45,646 nt of DNA from contig NZ_MCZZ01000014.1 of NCBI RefSeq assembly GCF_002875705.1, positions 1 through 45,646 on the forward strand, written 5' to 3'. Positions 10,946-19,667 of the stretch are shown piece by piece. The translations under genes and the position numbers were made by a program. The DNA is from Vibrio sp. 10N.261.45.E2 (lineage in GTDB: Bacteria; Pseudomonadota; Gammaproteobacteria; Enterobacterales; Vibrionaceae). The first letter of the stretch is position 1, and the number at the start of each line of letters is the position of its first letter. The notes under the pieces were generated by a model. That model did no database searches. It was not told the DNA's origin and saw nothing but the letters and a program-made list of their open reading frames with translations.

Positions 10946-11039
10946 CCTGACGCTTCGAAACCGATGAACTTAACAAGGAGGGCATTCTCTCCTTGTTTCA
11001 AACGAATCCATTTTTGCAAAGATATTCATAAGGTTACAC

Positions 11040-12134
11040 ATGAAAAAGACTCTTCTGTCAACACTTATCACCATGACTAGCTTTTCTGCATTCGCAGGCA
11101 CTTCAGCATCTGCGCTTGAGGCATCACATCAACCGTTTTCTTCAATCGAACCGATCAACTCATCAAGCTGGGACATCAATCCAGTAGATTATGGAATGAC
11201 ACCAGAACAGTTTCTAGAAGCTGAATCTCTGCACTTCATGACCAACATGGCAAAACGTGAAGGTATCAACGGCATCTTCCATTTTACGACCTTAGCCAAA
11301 GCCGAAGATCGCTGGGTTGTATCTCCAAATAATGACGTGGTGTACACCATGATCGTAGTAGATGCGAGTGAGGGCTTTACTTTAACCATGCCAAACACAG
11401 GCGACCGTTACATCACGGCGCAAATCGTGTCGCAAGAACACATGTCTACCCAACTAATGGGCGGTGGTGTTTACGAGTTTGATGGCAGTGAATTTAACGG
11501 TTCTCACGTAGCGATCGGTATCCGCGTTGGCACCGACGGTACGGATGCAGACGTACAATACGTGGTTGATAACCTACAACCTAAAATGACACTAGAAGCA
11601 GCATCGAACAACCCAGTGCCAGACTACGATTTAGACACGTTACTGAAAGTGCGTACCGCGCTTATGCAAGGCTACAACGCGCTGCCTGATACCTTTGGTC
11701 AAATGACGGATAATGTGGCTAAGGTACAAGACTGGGAGAAGTTCACCTACTCAACAGCTGGCGCTTGGGGCTTATCTGAAGACCAATACGCAATGTACGC
11801 TCCATACAATCCTGGCGTAAACCAAGAGACATGTTATACCGCGACCTATAGTCAACCAGATGTGAAAGATTTTTGGTCTATCACTCTATACAACAATGAA
11901 AAGTACTTGATGGCGAATGAAAGCAATGTGATCAACTCGGGTAATGTAAAGCTAAACAGCGACAACACCTTTACTGTTCACTTTGGCACTAAAGAGGCGT
12001 GTTCTGACATCGACGGTATTAAGAACTTTGCACTCGTCACCGAAGATAATTGGGGCTTTTTAATGCGTGCCTATGGTGCTGACGTTCAGGCATTCAAACA
12101 ATACAACATGCCAGAAATAGAGCCAGCAAGCTAA
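11040..12134 (+). CDS. Exported DUF1254/DUF1214 protein, second of a tandem pair
   Basis: A 364-residue protein with a clear signal peptide (MKKTLLSTLITMTSFSAFAG). It carries the same two regions as its upstream neighbour: DUF1254 core VVSPNNDVVYTMIVVDASEG and C-terminal DUF1214-like DFWSITLYNNEKYLMANE. A good ribosome site (AAGG) precedes the ATG. The two proteins have diverged considerably, so this is an old duplication or a heteromeric pair, not a recent copy. The location is periplasm or outside the cell. No catalytic residues can be assigned. Confidence 0.87.
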   Translation: MKKTLLSTLITMTSFSAFAGTSASALEASHQPFSSIEPINSSSWDINPVDYGMTPEQFLEAESLHFMTNMAKREGINGIFHFTTLAKAEDRWVVSPNNDVVYTMIVVDASEGFTLTMPNTGDRYITAQIVSQEHMSTQLMGGGVYEFDGSEFNGSHVAIGIRVGTDGTDADVQYVVDNLQPKMTLEAASNNPVPDYDLDTLLKVRTALMQGYNALPDTFGQMTDNVAKVQDWEKFTYSTAGAWGLSEDQYAMYAPYNPGVNQETCYTATYSQPDVKDFWSITLYNNEKYLMANESNVINSGNVKLNSDNTFTVHFGTKEACSDIDGIKNFALVTEDNWGFLMRAYGADVQAFKQYNMPEIEPAS

Positions 12135-12179
12135 GGGCTGACTTCACAGCGAACGGCTTGTATAGACTTTAAATTTAAG

Positions 12180-12259
12180 GTCAGACTATAAAGATCAAAG
12201 TCAGGCCATAAAGCTCAAAGTCAGAATTTAAAACCAAAGTCAGGCTTTAAATACAGGGC
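12180..12259 (+). repeat. Four imperfect ~20-bp direct repeats
   Basis: Units begin GTCAG at 12180, 12200, 12220 and 12239. Each continues with a TATAAA/TTTAAA-like core and usually ends in CAAA. They lie between the DUF1254 pair and its terminator hairpin. Confidence 0.8.
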
Positions 12260-12273
12260 TTAACACCATACTA

Positions 12274-12305
12274 TAAACCTTCTATTTCGGTAGAAGGTTT
12301 TTTTG
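12274..12305 (+). terminator. Rho-independent terminator
   Basis: The arms AAACCTTCTA and TAGAAGGTTT pair around TTTCGG and are followed by TTTT. It ends the DUF1254 transcript before the LysR gene. Confidence 0.88.
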
Positions 12306-12337
12306 TTTCTGAAGCAAGCCTACCCACAGGAGCCTGT

Positions 12338-13174
12338 ATGGATTACAACCTGATCAAAGTATTTGTGGCATTAAGTCAGACTCGTTCGCTCACCAAAGCC
12401 GCAGAAGCCATTGGCATGACCCAGCCCGGTATTAGCATGGCATTAAAAAAGCTGAAGTCGGAGGTTGGCTATGAACTCTATATACGCAAAGGCCGTGGGG
12501 TAGAGCTAACAGCAGAAGGGCTTTGGCTCGCAGAACGATTTGCTCAAGCCGAGCAACTTCTCGATGTCACCGGCAATGTCGCAAAACCTGTCATCCACTG
12601 CACAGAATCCCTGTTATACCTCGTTGAAGACAAGGTCTCTGGTCACTTCATTGAGTCCCCTCTGAGCGATGAGCAACTCGTTAATGACCTAACATCAAGA
12701 AAAGTACATCTGGTCATCGATCATCTTCCAAGGCAATCTAGCGCTTTAATTTCCGAGCCTGTCTACCAAGAAAAAATGCTCGTTATCTGCAACGAAAACC
12801 ATCCTCGCATCCAAGACCAATTGTCGGCGCAAGACTATTTAGCCGAGCAGCACGTAGCCATAAAGATGACACGTCAAAGTATGTCTGCCTTTGATTACCT
12901 GCTGGTAGGGCAACCACAACAACGTGAGGTGGTTGTAGAGACAAGTTCTATCGCCAGTATGATGTTGTTGGTTTCAGAGAGTGACCGACTCGGCAGTGCC
13001 TCAGCAAGTATGTATCAAAGGTGGGGGAAGCAACTTGGCCTCAAGTCGTTTGAATTTCCATTCGAATTGACCGCTGTGGACTATCACCTCACTTATCACC
13101 GTCGCTATCTCAATGATGCAGCCCATAAGCAGTTACGAGAACAAGTGAAGCACTGCTTCGAGACAAATAACTAA
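12338..13174 (+). CDS. LysR-family transcriptional regulator
   Basis: A 278-residue LysR protein, slightly shorter than usual. The N-terminal helix-turn-helix is complete (SLTKAAEAIGMTQPGISMAL). AGGAG precedes the ATG at good distance. The effector domain starts after a reduced linker, which explains the shorter length. Because it lies directly downstream of the tandem DUF1254 genes on the same strand, it may respond to or control them, although a strong terminator separates them. It converges with another LysR gene only 65 bases away. Confidence 0.88.
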   Translation: MDYNLIKVFVALSQTRSLTKAAEAIGMTQPGISMALKKLKSEVGYELYIRKGRGVELTAEGLWLAERFAQAEQLLDVTGNVAKPVIHCTESLLYLVEDKVSGHFIESPLSDEQLVNDLTSRKVHLVIDHLPRQSSALISEPVYQEKMLVICNENHPRIQDQLSAQDYLAEQHVAIKMTRQSMSAFDYLLVGQPQQREVVVETSSIASMMLLVSESDRLGSASASMYQRWGKQLGLKSFEFPFELTAVDYHLTYHRRYLNDAAHKQLREQVKHCFETNN

Positions 13175-13239
13175 AAGCTAACTGACCTGTTCCCGAGTAA
13201 ACACGTTGAGAGCCCGCGACGACGAATGCACAAACCTAT

Positions 13240-14163
13240 TTAGGCGTGGTGATAAGTTGCCATCGATGTCTCAATCACATCTAACAACCATTTGTATTTG
13301 GCAGAGTGCTGATTACGTTTATTAATGTAAGCATAGACTTGTACCTCTTGTGCCCCTTCTAAACCTTCCACGGTAATCGCTCGTATGTCTTGCGCATGTT
13401 GCTCAACCACTGGAGGCATGCACGGTGCAATCACATTGGTTTGTTTAACCGTCTCTATTAAACCGACGATCGAAGTGGTTCGCAGCGCCATGTTAATCGA
13501 CAACCCAATGTTAGAGACCTCTTGCTCAATTCGAGAGTTTTTGCTTTGGTCAAAATACGCTAAATCAACGTGTGCAAAAGGATAAGGCAACAGCTCTTCA
13601 ATCTTCGCAACTTTGGCTTTTACGGGATGTCCATGTCTTACAGCAAGCACAAAACTCAAGTTGATGAGAGGTACCGCAATGATCTCCGATGGCAGTTCTT
13701 CTTCACTAAAATGAATCACAAAATCAATAAGACCGTGTTGAAGCTTCTCGAGTGAATGCTGAGAAATGGTATGTGTCACTAATGTTGAACGAGGGCTTTC
13801 TTTTGAAACGAGATTGAACAGAGCGGGAGTAAACCACGGTAGAATATGAGGATTCGCTTCCACATGAAAGCTATCGCTCAACTCTTCTGGATTAAAAGCC
13901 CGACCTTCCTCTATAGCCACCGAAAGCCCTTCAAGTAACGGAAAAACACGTTGGTAAAGATCATCTGAAAATGGAGTTGGTAAAAACTGCTTGTTTGATA
14001 GAACAAATAACTCCTCACCCAGCGACTCTTTAAGCTTCTTAATGCTCTGGCTCACCGCAGGTGTAGAGACGAATAATTTCTCGCCTGCTTTTCGCAAACT
14101 TTGCTCTTGATAAACAACAACAAAGACTTTCAACAAGTTCAAATCAACATTATTCAGCTTCAT
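13240..14163 (-). CDS. LysR-family regulator divergent to an outer-membrane protein
   Basis: A 307-residue LysR regulator starting MKLNNVDLNLLKVF, the typical opening of the NodD/LeuO-like branch. The helix-turn-helix spans about residues 20-50 (QSLRKAGEKLFVSTPAVSQS). The effector domain is full length. It is divergent from the putative outer-membrane barrel gene whose start lies 128 bases away, so it probably regulates that gene. Its effector is unknown. Confidence 0.88.
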   Translation of the reverse strand: MKLNNVDLNLLKVFVVVYQEQSLRKAGEKLFVSTPAVSQSIKKLKESLGEELFVLSNKQFLPTPFSDDLYQRVFPLLEGLSVAIEEGRAFNPEELSDSFHVEANPHILPWFTPALFNLVSKESPRSTLVTHTISQHSLEKLQHGLIDFVIHFSEEELPSEIIAVPLINLSFVLAVRHGHPVKAKVAKIEELLPYPFAHVDLAYFDQSKNSRIEQEVSNIGLSINMALRTTSIVGLIETVKQTNVIAPCMPPVVEQHAQDIRAITVEGLEGAQEVQVYAYINKRNQHSAKYKWLLDVIETSMATYHHA

Positions 14164-14291
14164 ATCTCACCATAAAGTTTTGCTTAACGAATGCTTAAGC
14201 TTATGTGAATTTAATTAACTTTCTCTAGTTTGTATAGTGGTTTTATATTCACGATTACATGGACGTAATAATAAAAACTATTGAGGTTACT

Positions 14292-15080
14292 ATGCTATTA
14301 CGTCGTTCACTTGTTTCAATGGCGGTTATTGCTTTCTCTTATTCAGCAGTCGCTGAAGAATCTGAAGTTCAAGACATGTCAGATCCACTGGCGGTTTATA
14401 CCCAAGCAGGTTTTGGTTACACAGACAAAGGTCTGAACGTAAAAATTGGCCAAACCTACGACACTGGTAGTGATATCACTATGGGTATGAATGTTATTGA
14501 AATCAAAGGGATCGCAGGTGATGCTATTGGTTGGAGCAACCGTGATACAGACGACAGCATCGACTCAATTCGTTTTAGAAACTTTGGCGTTGACCTAACC
14601 AATGGCCGTGGTGCACAGGTTGATATATCGTGGGATTTCGACAACAACCAAGGTAGCGCGTCTTATAGCTTCATCCAAGCACTTCCACAAATGGGCATGT
14701 TCAACTTCTACCCTCTAGCAGGGCTTGGTATTGCTGCTGGTGAAGAACTTCCTGGTACATCTGGCGGTGATTTAGATGCCGATCAACTTCGTGATCGTTA
14801 CAACATGCACGGCACATTCTACGTAGCTGGTATGTACGGTAAAATGCAAATCACTGACAAGATTTGGTTGAACTACAACCCAATGTACTTAGGCACAATT
14901 TCTGGCTCATCGACATTTAAAGATTACGGTTTCGAGCAAAGTGATTCAGTGTTAGCACACGAGTTTGCTGCTAGCTACCAAATCACACCACGTGCCAATG
15001 TTCGTTACTTCGCTAACTGGTCAGAAAATACCAGCTTTGAAGACGGCGACCACCGCATCGAGTTCAACTACCAGTTCTAA
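14292..15080 (+). CDS. Putative outer-membrane beta-barrel protein
   Basis: A 262-residue exported protein from the ATG at 14292, which has GAGG five bases upstream. The longer ATG at 14259 would put an atypical extension before the signal peptide. The signal sequence is MLLRRSLVSMAVIAFSYSAVA. The mature part alternates polar and hydrophobic residues with many Gly, Asn, Asp and Tyr and ends in YQF, the aromatic C-terminus typical of Bam-assembled barrels. No specific porin family is recognised. The divergent LysR gene suggests regulated expression. Confidence 0.75.
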   Translation: MLLRRSLVSMAVIAFSYSAVAEESEVQDMSDPLAVYTQAGFGYTDKGLNVKIGQTYDTGSDITMGMNVIEIKGIAGDAIGWSNRDTDDSIDSIRFRNFGVDLTNGRGAQVDISWDFDNNQGSASYSFIQALPQMGMFNFYPLAGLGIAAGEELPGTSGGDLDADQLRDRYNMHGTFYVAGMYGKMQITDKIWLNYNPMYLGTISGSSTFKDYGFEQSDSVLAHEFAASYQITPRANVRYFANWSENTSFEDGDHRIEFNYQF

Positions 15081-15228
15081 TCAGATGCGAGGCTGGCCGA
15101 AACAATGCCCACTTAGGTGTTGATTCTAAGGTTTCTGCTGATGCATACAAAACCACACAGTCAGCCCTATCACGCAGCCTCAATCATTATTCAATCCAAC
15201 TTCAAATCCATGAAGTCTGAGATAGCAT

Positions 15229-15254
15229 GAGGAGTCAGGTGACTCCTCTATTTT
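15229..15254 (+). terminator. Rho-independent terminator
   Basis: GAGGAGTC and GACTCCTC pair perfectly around AGGT, followed by TATTTTC. It lies downstream of the barrel gene and before the MscS gene. Confidence 0.8.
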
Positions 15255-15293
15255 CAAAAGTACGATCAAGGAAGTCATTACATAGGCAAACCA

Positions 15294-16910
15294 ATGATTC
15301 GTGACCTTCTAACCTACCTGTTCCTTATGTTCGCGCTTCTTGTCGGAGCCCACAGCTACGCTTCTGACGTGCACTCAACTCAAGACCAGTTAATCAATGA
15401 TCTTGCTGCACTGGAGGTGGCGCACTCATCGGGTGAAACGCCAACCAATGAGCAAGAGTTCTTAGAAAACATACTAAAGCGCAAAAACGAACACCTAAGA
15501 GCCCAAATAGACGCAATCGCAGCTGAGCCAACCGATGATGAAAGCCTTTCTAAACTACTGAGCGATCAACTCGACCTGATGCAGCGCTTATTACTGTTGA
15601 GCGAAACAAAAATTCACCAGCAAGCGATTGAGTTTCGCGCAGCACCAGACGATGAGAAATCAACTCTGCTCGTGAACCTTCAACGTCGTTCAATGTTAAT
15701 GGACACCTATTATGGTCAACTGATGGCCACCATTAACCAGCTTGAATCCAATGCTATTCCCGTAGACGAGGCGAAGGCCGCATTTAAACAGTCTGTGACT
15801 GAGCGTGTGGATTTCCTCACCAATATCTTGCTGTATAAAGAAGCCAAGATCATCGAACTCGAGCAGCGTAGTTCTTTTGTCAGCAACAATGAAGCACTGA
15901 CACAAGAGCTCAATCAACAAAATGAAGAGCTAGAAATAACACTCTACAGTTTTGAATCGATCATCGCGCTAATGACAGCATTGAACATCGAAAATGCCGA
16001 TCACCTAGCTTTGCTTGAGCAAGTTCAACGACACCTTAATACCGATATCATCGATGTCGATGTGGCTTACTCGTTCGTTGAAGAGACACTGCACTCTTTT
16101 CAGCTGTGGATTGTTGATAAAGCACCATCACTTGTTGTTCGCTTACTGCTTTGCTTAGCTATCCTGTTTGCAGCCAAGAAAATCGCCAACCTTGTTGCAA
16201 TCGGCGTCGGCATGAGTGTTAAGAGCGCCAAAATGAATTTTAGCGTCTTGATGCAAAACTTTTTCACATCGATCGTTTCAAAAGCGGTCATGTTTATCGG
16301 AATTCTGGTCGCACTATCTCAAGTCGGGATTGAGCTTGGTCCGCTTCTGACTGGTCTTGGTGTTGCAGGTGTGATCATTGGTTTTGCCTTGCAGGATACC
16401 TTATCGAACTTTGCTTCTGGCTTGATGATCCTGATCTACCGCCCTTACGACGTTGGCGACCTAGTTAAAGTCAACGATATTCAGGGGACCGTTAATAAGA
16501 TGAGCTTGGTTTCAACCACAATTCAAACGGTAGATAACCAAAGGTTAGTGATACCAAACAACAAAATCTGGGGTGATGTGATTAACAACATTACGGCAGA
16601 AAGCATCCGACGCGTCGACATGGTGTTTGGGATTGGTTATCAAGATGACATCGATAAAGCCAAAAAGGTATTCATGGATATTCTGACTAGCGACCCGCGC
16701 GTGTTAGAAACGCCTGAGCCTATGGTACGTGTCCATTCATTGAATGACTCGTCTGTTGATTTTGTTGTTCGCCCTTGGGTAAACACCGTCGATTACTGGG
16801 AAGTTTATTGGGATATGACAGAAAAGGTGAAGAAGAGCCTCGACCAAGAAGGTATCTCGATCCCTTTCCCTCAGCGAGATGTTCATATCTATAATCACAA
16901 GGTTGATTAA
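15294..16910 (+). CDS. MscS-family mechanosensitive channel with long periplasmic domain
   Basis: A 538-residue channel, much longer than E. coli MscS. It has a signal peptide or first helix at residues 1-24, then an acidic, helical, coiled-coil-rich region to about residue 265, presumably periplasmic. Membrane helices follow and then the MscS core. The pore-lining helix reads GLGVAGVIIGFALQDTLSNF with the Gly/Ala packing pattern. The beta domain follows at YRPYDVGDLVKVNDIQGTV. It would open under membrane tension to release solutes during hypo-osmotic shock. The long N-terminus is reminiscent of MscK/YbdG-type relatives but not of a known subtype I can name. Confidence 0.93.
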   Translation: MIRDLLTYLFLMFALLVGAHSYASDVHSTQDQLINDLAALEVAHSSGETPTNEQEFLENILKRKNEHLRAQIDAIAAEPTDDESLSKLLSDQLDLMQRLLLLSETKIHQQAIEFRAAPDDEKSTLLVNLQRRSMLMDTYYGQLMATINQLESNAIPVDEAKAAFKQSVTERVDFLTNILLYKEAKIIELEQRSSFVSNNEALTQELNQQNEELEITLYSFESIIALMTALNIENADHLALLEQVQRHLNTDIIDVDVAYSFVEETLHSFQLWIVDKAPSLVVRLLLCLAILFAAKKIANLVAIGVGMSVKSAKMNFSVLMQNFFTSIVSKAVMFIGILVALSQVGIELGPLLTGLGVAGVIIGFALQDTLSNFASGLMILIYRPYDVGDLVKVNDIQGTVNKMSLVSTTIQTVDNQRLVIPNNKIWGDVINNITAESIRRVDMVFGIGYQDDIDKAKKVFMDILTSDPRVLETPEPMVRVHSLNDSSVDFVVRPWVNTVDYWEVYWDMTEKVKKSLDQEGISIPFPQRDVHIYNHKVD

Positions 16911-16927
16911 ACTACCATCCCACCAAT

Positions 16928-16964
16928 AAAGAGCAATGCAGCAGGCGCTCATTGCTCTTTTAAT
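16928..16964 (+). terminator. Bidirectional terminator between convergent genes
   Basis: AAAGAGCAATG and CATTGCTCTTT pair around an 11-base loop, followed by TAATAT. It separates the MscS gene from the convergent VOC gene. Confidence 0.85.
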
Positions 16965-16998
16965 ATAATGACTTAACCGGTTTACTTGATTCCCTCTA

Positions 16999-17388
16999 TC
17001 AAACAGTAAGTTCCAATCGATTGCCATCAGGGTCAAGAACACAGCTCTCATAATAGCCATCACCTGTTCTTCTTGGGCCATCTAAGCGCTCATAACCATC
17101 TTTAACCAAGCGACTGGTGAGCTCATCCACCGCCTGTTCCGAACCTAATGAAATCGCCATATGGATGAAGCCCGTGAACTGGTCGTAGATGTCATCTTTC
17201 GATTCAGGCACAGAATCCATTTCCATGATCTCTAAACGACTGCCAGTTTCGAAAGAGAGGAAATAGGAAGAGAAGCCTTTGGTTGAGTTGTAGTATTTTG
17301 CGTTTGATGTCGCGCCGAAATAGTCCTCATAAAATCGCTTCAACACTTCGAGTTGTTTGGTCCAAATCGCGATATGTTCAATCTTCAT
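16999..17388 (-). CDS. VOC-family (glyoxalase/dioxygenase fold) protein
   Basis: A 129-residue single-domain VOC protein from the ATG at 17388, which has AGG eight bases upstream; a GTG at 17397 is a weaker alternative. The opening KIEHIAIWTKQLEVLKRFYEDYFG and the closing YESCVLDPDGNRLELTV match the lactoylglutathione-lyase/bleomycin-resistance fold. Metal-ligand candidates are His in EHIAI, Glu in RLEIME, His in FIHMAI and Glu in NRLELTV. It may be a metal-dependent isomerase, lyase or resistance protein; the substrate is unknown. It stands alone between convergent and divergent genes. Confidence 0.88.
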   Translation of the reverse strand: MKIEHIAIWTKQLEVLKRFYEDYFGATSNAKYYNSTKGFSSYFLSFETGSRLEIMEMDSVPESKDDIYDQFTGFIHMAISLGSEQAVDELTSRLVKDGYERLDGPRRTGDGYYESCVLDPDGNRLELTV

Positions 17389-17585
17389 TTTGTTCACCTA
17401 AGTTTGATGTCCAACATGAGATTACTCATCAAACCAGACTCAATAAACAGAACGAAATTCATCGAAACCGTTCCTATTTAACGGGCTCTATCTTATGTCC
17501 ATAACTGTACAGTATTGGTATCTATGTTTGTGTAATAGTTATCTTTCCTCCATAGTCGGGTTTTACACATTCTGAGATATACGCC

Positions 17586-18485
17586 GTGAACTTTCTAAAA
17601 TTAATAACTCTCGCTGCGATATGGGGCGGTTCGTTTCTGTTCATGAGAATTGCTGCCAATCCATTGGGTCCAGCGGTGTTGATTGAAGCGCGAGTTCTGT
17701 GCGCTGCCGTCACTCTACTCTTGGTTTCTTTTTATCTGAAAAGGAAGCTATATTTTAATGCCCATGCGAAACACTTTTTCATTCTTGGCTTGTTCAATAC
17801 CGCGCTTCCTTTTTTGTTTTTCGCTTATGCCGCGCAGACACTCAATGCCTCGACACTCGCTATCTTGAACTCTACCGCGCCAATATGGGCAGCAATCATT
17901 GGTGCGATATGGACAAAAACAGCACTCGAGGCGAGAGTTCTATTAGGGCTTGGAATTGGAGTAACGGGAGTTGGCGTGTTAGTCGGTTGGGATGCGATGA
18001 ACATTGGCCGTGAGGCTGTACTTCCTATCTTTGCGGCGGTAATGGCGGCCTTTAGTTACGGAATCGCCTCGAACTATACCAAACAAGCACCTAAAGTTGA
18101 GGCATTCAATAATGCTCATGGCAGTATGTGGGCTGCGGTATTGATCGTGTTGCCGTCCGTCTTTTTCATTCCGATGAGAGAGGCTCCGGATCTAACCATC
18201 ACCACATCGGTGATCTTATTAGGCGCTGTATGTACAGGGCTTGCTTACTTGCTTTACTTCAATCTCGTTTCTGAATTGGGAGCACCTTCGGCTCTATCTG
18301 TCACCTTCTTGATTCCTGTTTTTGGCATCTTGTGGGGCAACCTGTTCTTAGGCGAAGCAATTGGCCTTAACACCATTTTCGGATCAGTTCTTGTTATTTC
18401 CGGCACCATGTTAGTGACCGGTATGACGCCTTCTAAGATAATAGAGAGCGTCAAACAAAAACGAGCAGCAAGAGCGGCTCGTTAG
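17586..18485 (+). CDS. EamA/DMT-family transporter
   Basis: A 299-residue membrane protein with about ten helices arranged as two EamA repeats (opening KLITLAAIWGGSFLFMRIA; second repeat around residues 150-285 with LLYFNLVSELGAPSALSVTF). The start is GTG. The family exports amino acids or other metabolites across the inner membrane. The C-terminus is short and basic, as is usual. The divergent VOC gene lies about 200 bases away and could share a control region, but nothing shows this directly. Confidence 0.9.
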   Translation: MNFLKLITLAAIWGGSFLFMRIAANPLGPAVLIEARVLCAAVTLLLVSFYLKRKLYFNAHAKHFFILGLFNTALPFLFFAYAAQTLNASTLAILNSTAPIWAAIIGAIWTKTALEARVLLGLGIGVTGVGVLVGWDAMNIGREAVLPIFAAVMAAFSYGIASNYTKQAPKVEAFNNAHGSMWAAVLIVLPSVFFIPMREAPDLTITTSVILLGAVCTGLAYLLYFNLVSELGAPSALSVTFLIPVFGILWGNLFLGEAIGLNTIFGSVLVISGTMLVTGMTPSKIIESVKQKRAARAAR

Positions 18486-18575
18486 TCGAACTGCAACCAA
18501 TGCTTAGCACTTCAGCAATATATGTTTGAATGACGATAGAAAGCTGCTCAGATACAGGTTAACCAATAGAAACCG

Positions 18576-19484
18576 TTAGTCAGTCATATATTGTTGAATT
18601 TTGTTTCTCAACCACTGATGAGCTGGGTTTAAATCGGTTCTCTTATGCCAAATCATGTACTGCTGCATCGGCAAGATTTCAAAAGGTTGATCAAGGACTT
18701 GAAGCTGGAAGGGTTCGGAAAATTGATTGGCAAAATCACGCGACGTGCTGCCAACACAATCTGAGCCCGATACCAGCACACACATAGTCATCAGCGAGTC
18801 ACACTCTGCACTCACTTTCCTTTGCTTGAGTGGCGATTTAGTGAAGTATTCTGCAGTGTACAAGCGAGTTCGACGCATCCGAAAAGTGATGTGCTTTTCG
18901 TCATAATACTGCTCTTGTGTTATCGAGCCATCGATTCTAGGGTGACCTTTCCGGGCAATAAGCACTAGTTCATCTTCAATCACAGGCTGAGTCATATAGC
19001 CATTAACTTGCGGATAGTGGATATCGATCGCTAAGTCGGCTTGCTGCATGCTTAAACTCTGAAGAAGATCTTCTTCGTTGTTCGGCACCATATTGAACTC
19101 AATTGAGATATTTCCCAGTGTTTCATCTTGCTCAACAAGGGGTTGAAGCTTGGTTAAACCTATCTCATTCACCAAAATTCGAAACACATGATGCTGCTGA
19201 TTATCAAACTGCTTTAAAGTGCTGACGGCACTCGTTATGCCTTCTAATGCTGGCTCAACTCGATTTGCTAATTGCACCGCTGCGTTAGTCGGAGTAATGC
19301 CGCGCCCTTCACGAATAAACAGGTCAGTATCAAGCTGAGATTGGAGTCGCTTCAATGCCCCACTCACCCCGGGCTGAGTCATACCAAGCGATTCAGAGGC
19401 TAAGGTGATCGACTGCAGTCGATACACTTCCAAAAATACGCTCAGTAAATTTAGATCTAACTTTTCAACATCACTCACGGTCAC
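18576..19484 (-). CDS. LysR-family regulator, SdsB-like by position
   Basis: A 302-residue LysR protein starting with GTG (GGAGAG just upstream). The helix-turn-helix is around residues 20-60 (QSITLASESLGMTQPGVSGAL). It is divergent from the alkylsulfatase gene, 183 bases start to start. In Pseudomonas the alkylsulfatase gene sdsA is activated by a neighbouring LysR protein, SdsB. The same arrangement here makes this the likely activator, but the effector cannot be read from sequence, so no symbol is assigned. Confidence 0.88.
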   Translation of the reverse strand: MTVSDVEKLDLNLLSVFLEVYRLQSITLASESLGMTQPGVSGALKRLQSQLDTDLFIREGRGITPTNAAVQLANRVEPALEGITSAVSTLKQFDNQQHHVFRILVNEIGLTKLQPLVEQDETLGNISIEFNMVPNNEEDLLQSLSMQQADLAIDIHYPQVNGYMTQPVIEDELVLIARKGHPRIDGSITQEQYYDEKHITFRMRRTRLYTAEYFTKSPLKQRKVSAECDSLMTMCVLVSGSDCVGSTSRDFANQFSEPFQLQVLDQPFEILPMQQYMIWHKRTDLNPAHQWLRNKIQQYMTD

Positions 19485-19667
19485 TCTCCATGTTTAGGTG
19501 CACTCGCATTGGGTATGCGACAAGCTTTGTGCTTCAATCTGCTACTTTTAAGCATACAACACATAACCGTTTGTGATGTGTTAAATAAAGTTTACTTTAT
19601 TTTTTGCTATATGTCTTAAACCTATAATCGCCTCAACGAAACAAAATCCCGAATTGAAGAGGCTCTT

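Noticed and set aside
12180..12259. Short regularly spaced repeats resembling a CRISPR array
   Set aside because: The repeats are contiguous and imperfect with no unique spacers, and no cas genes are nearby.
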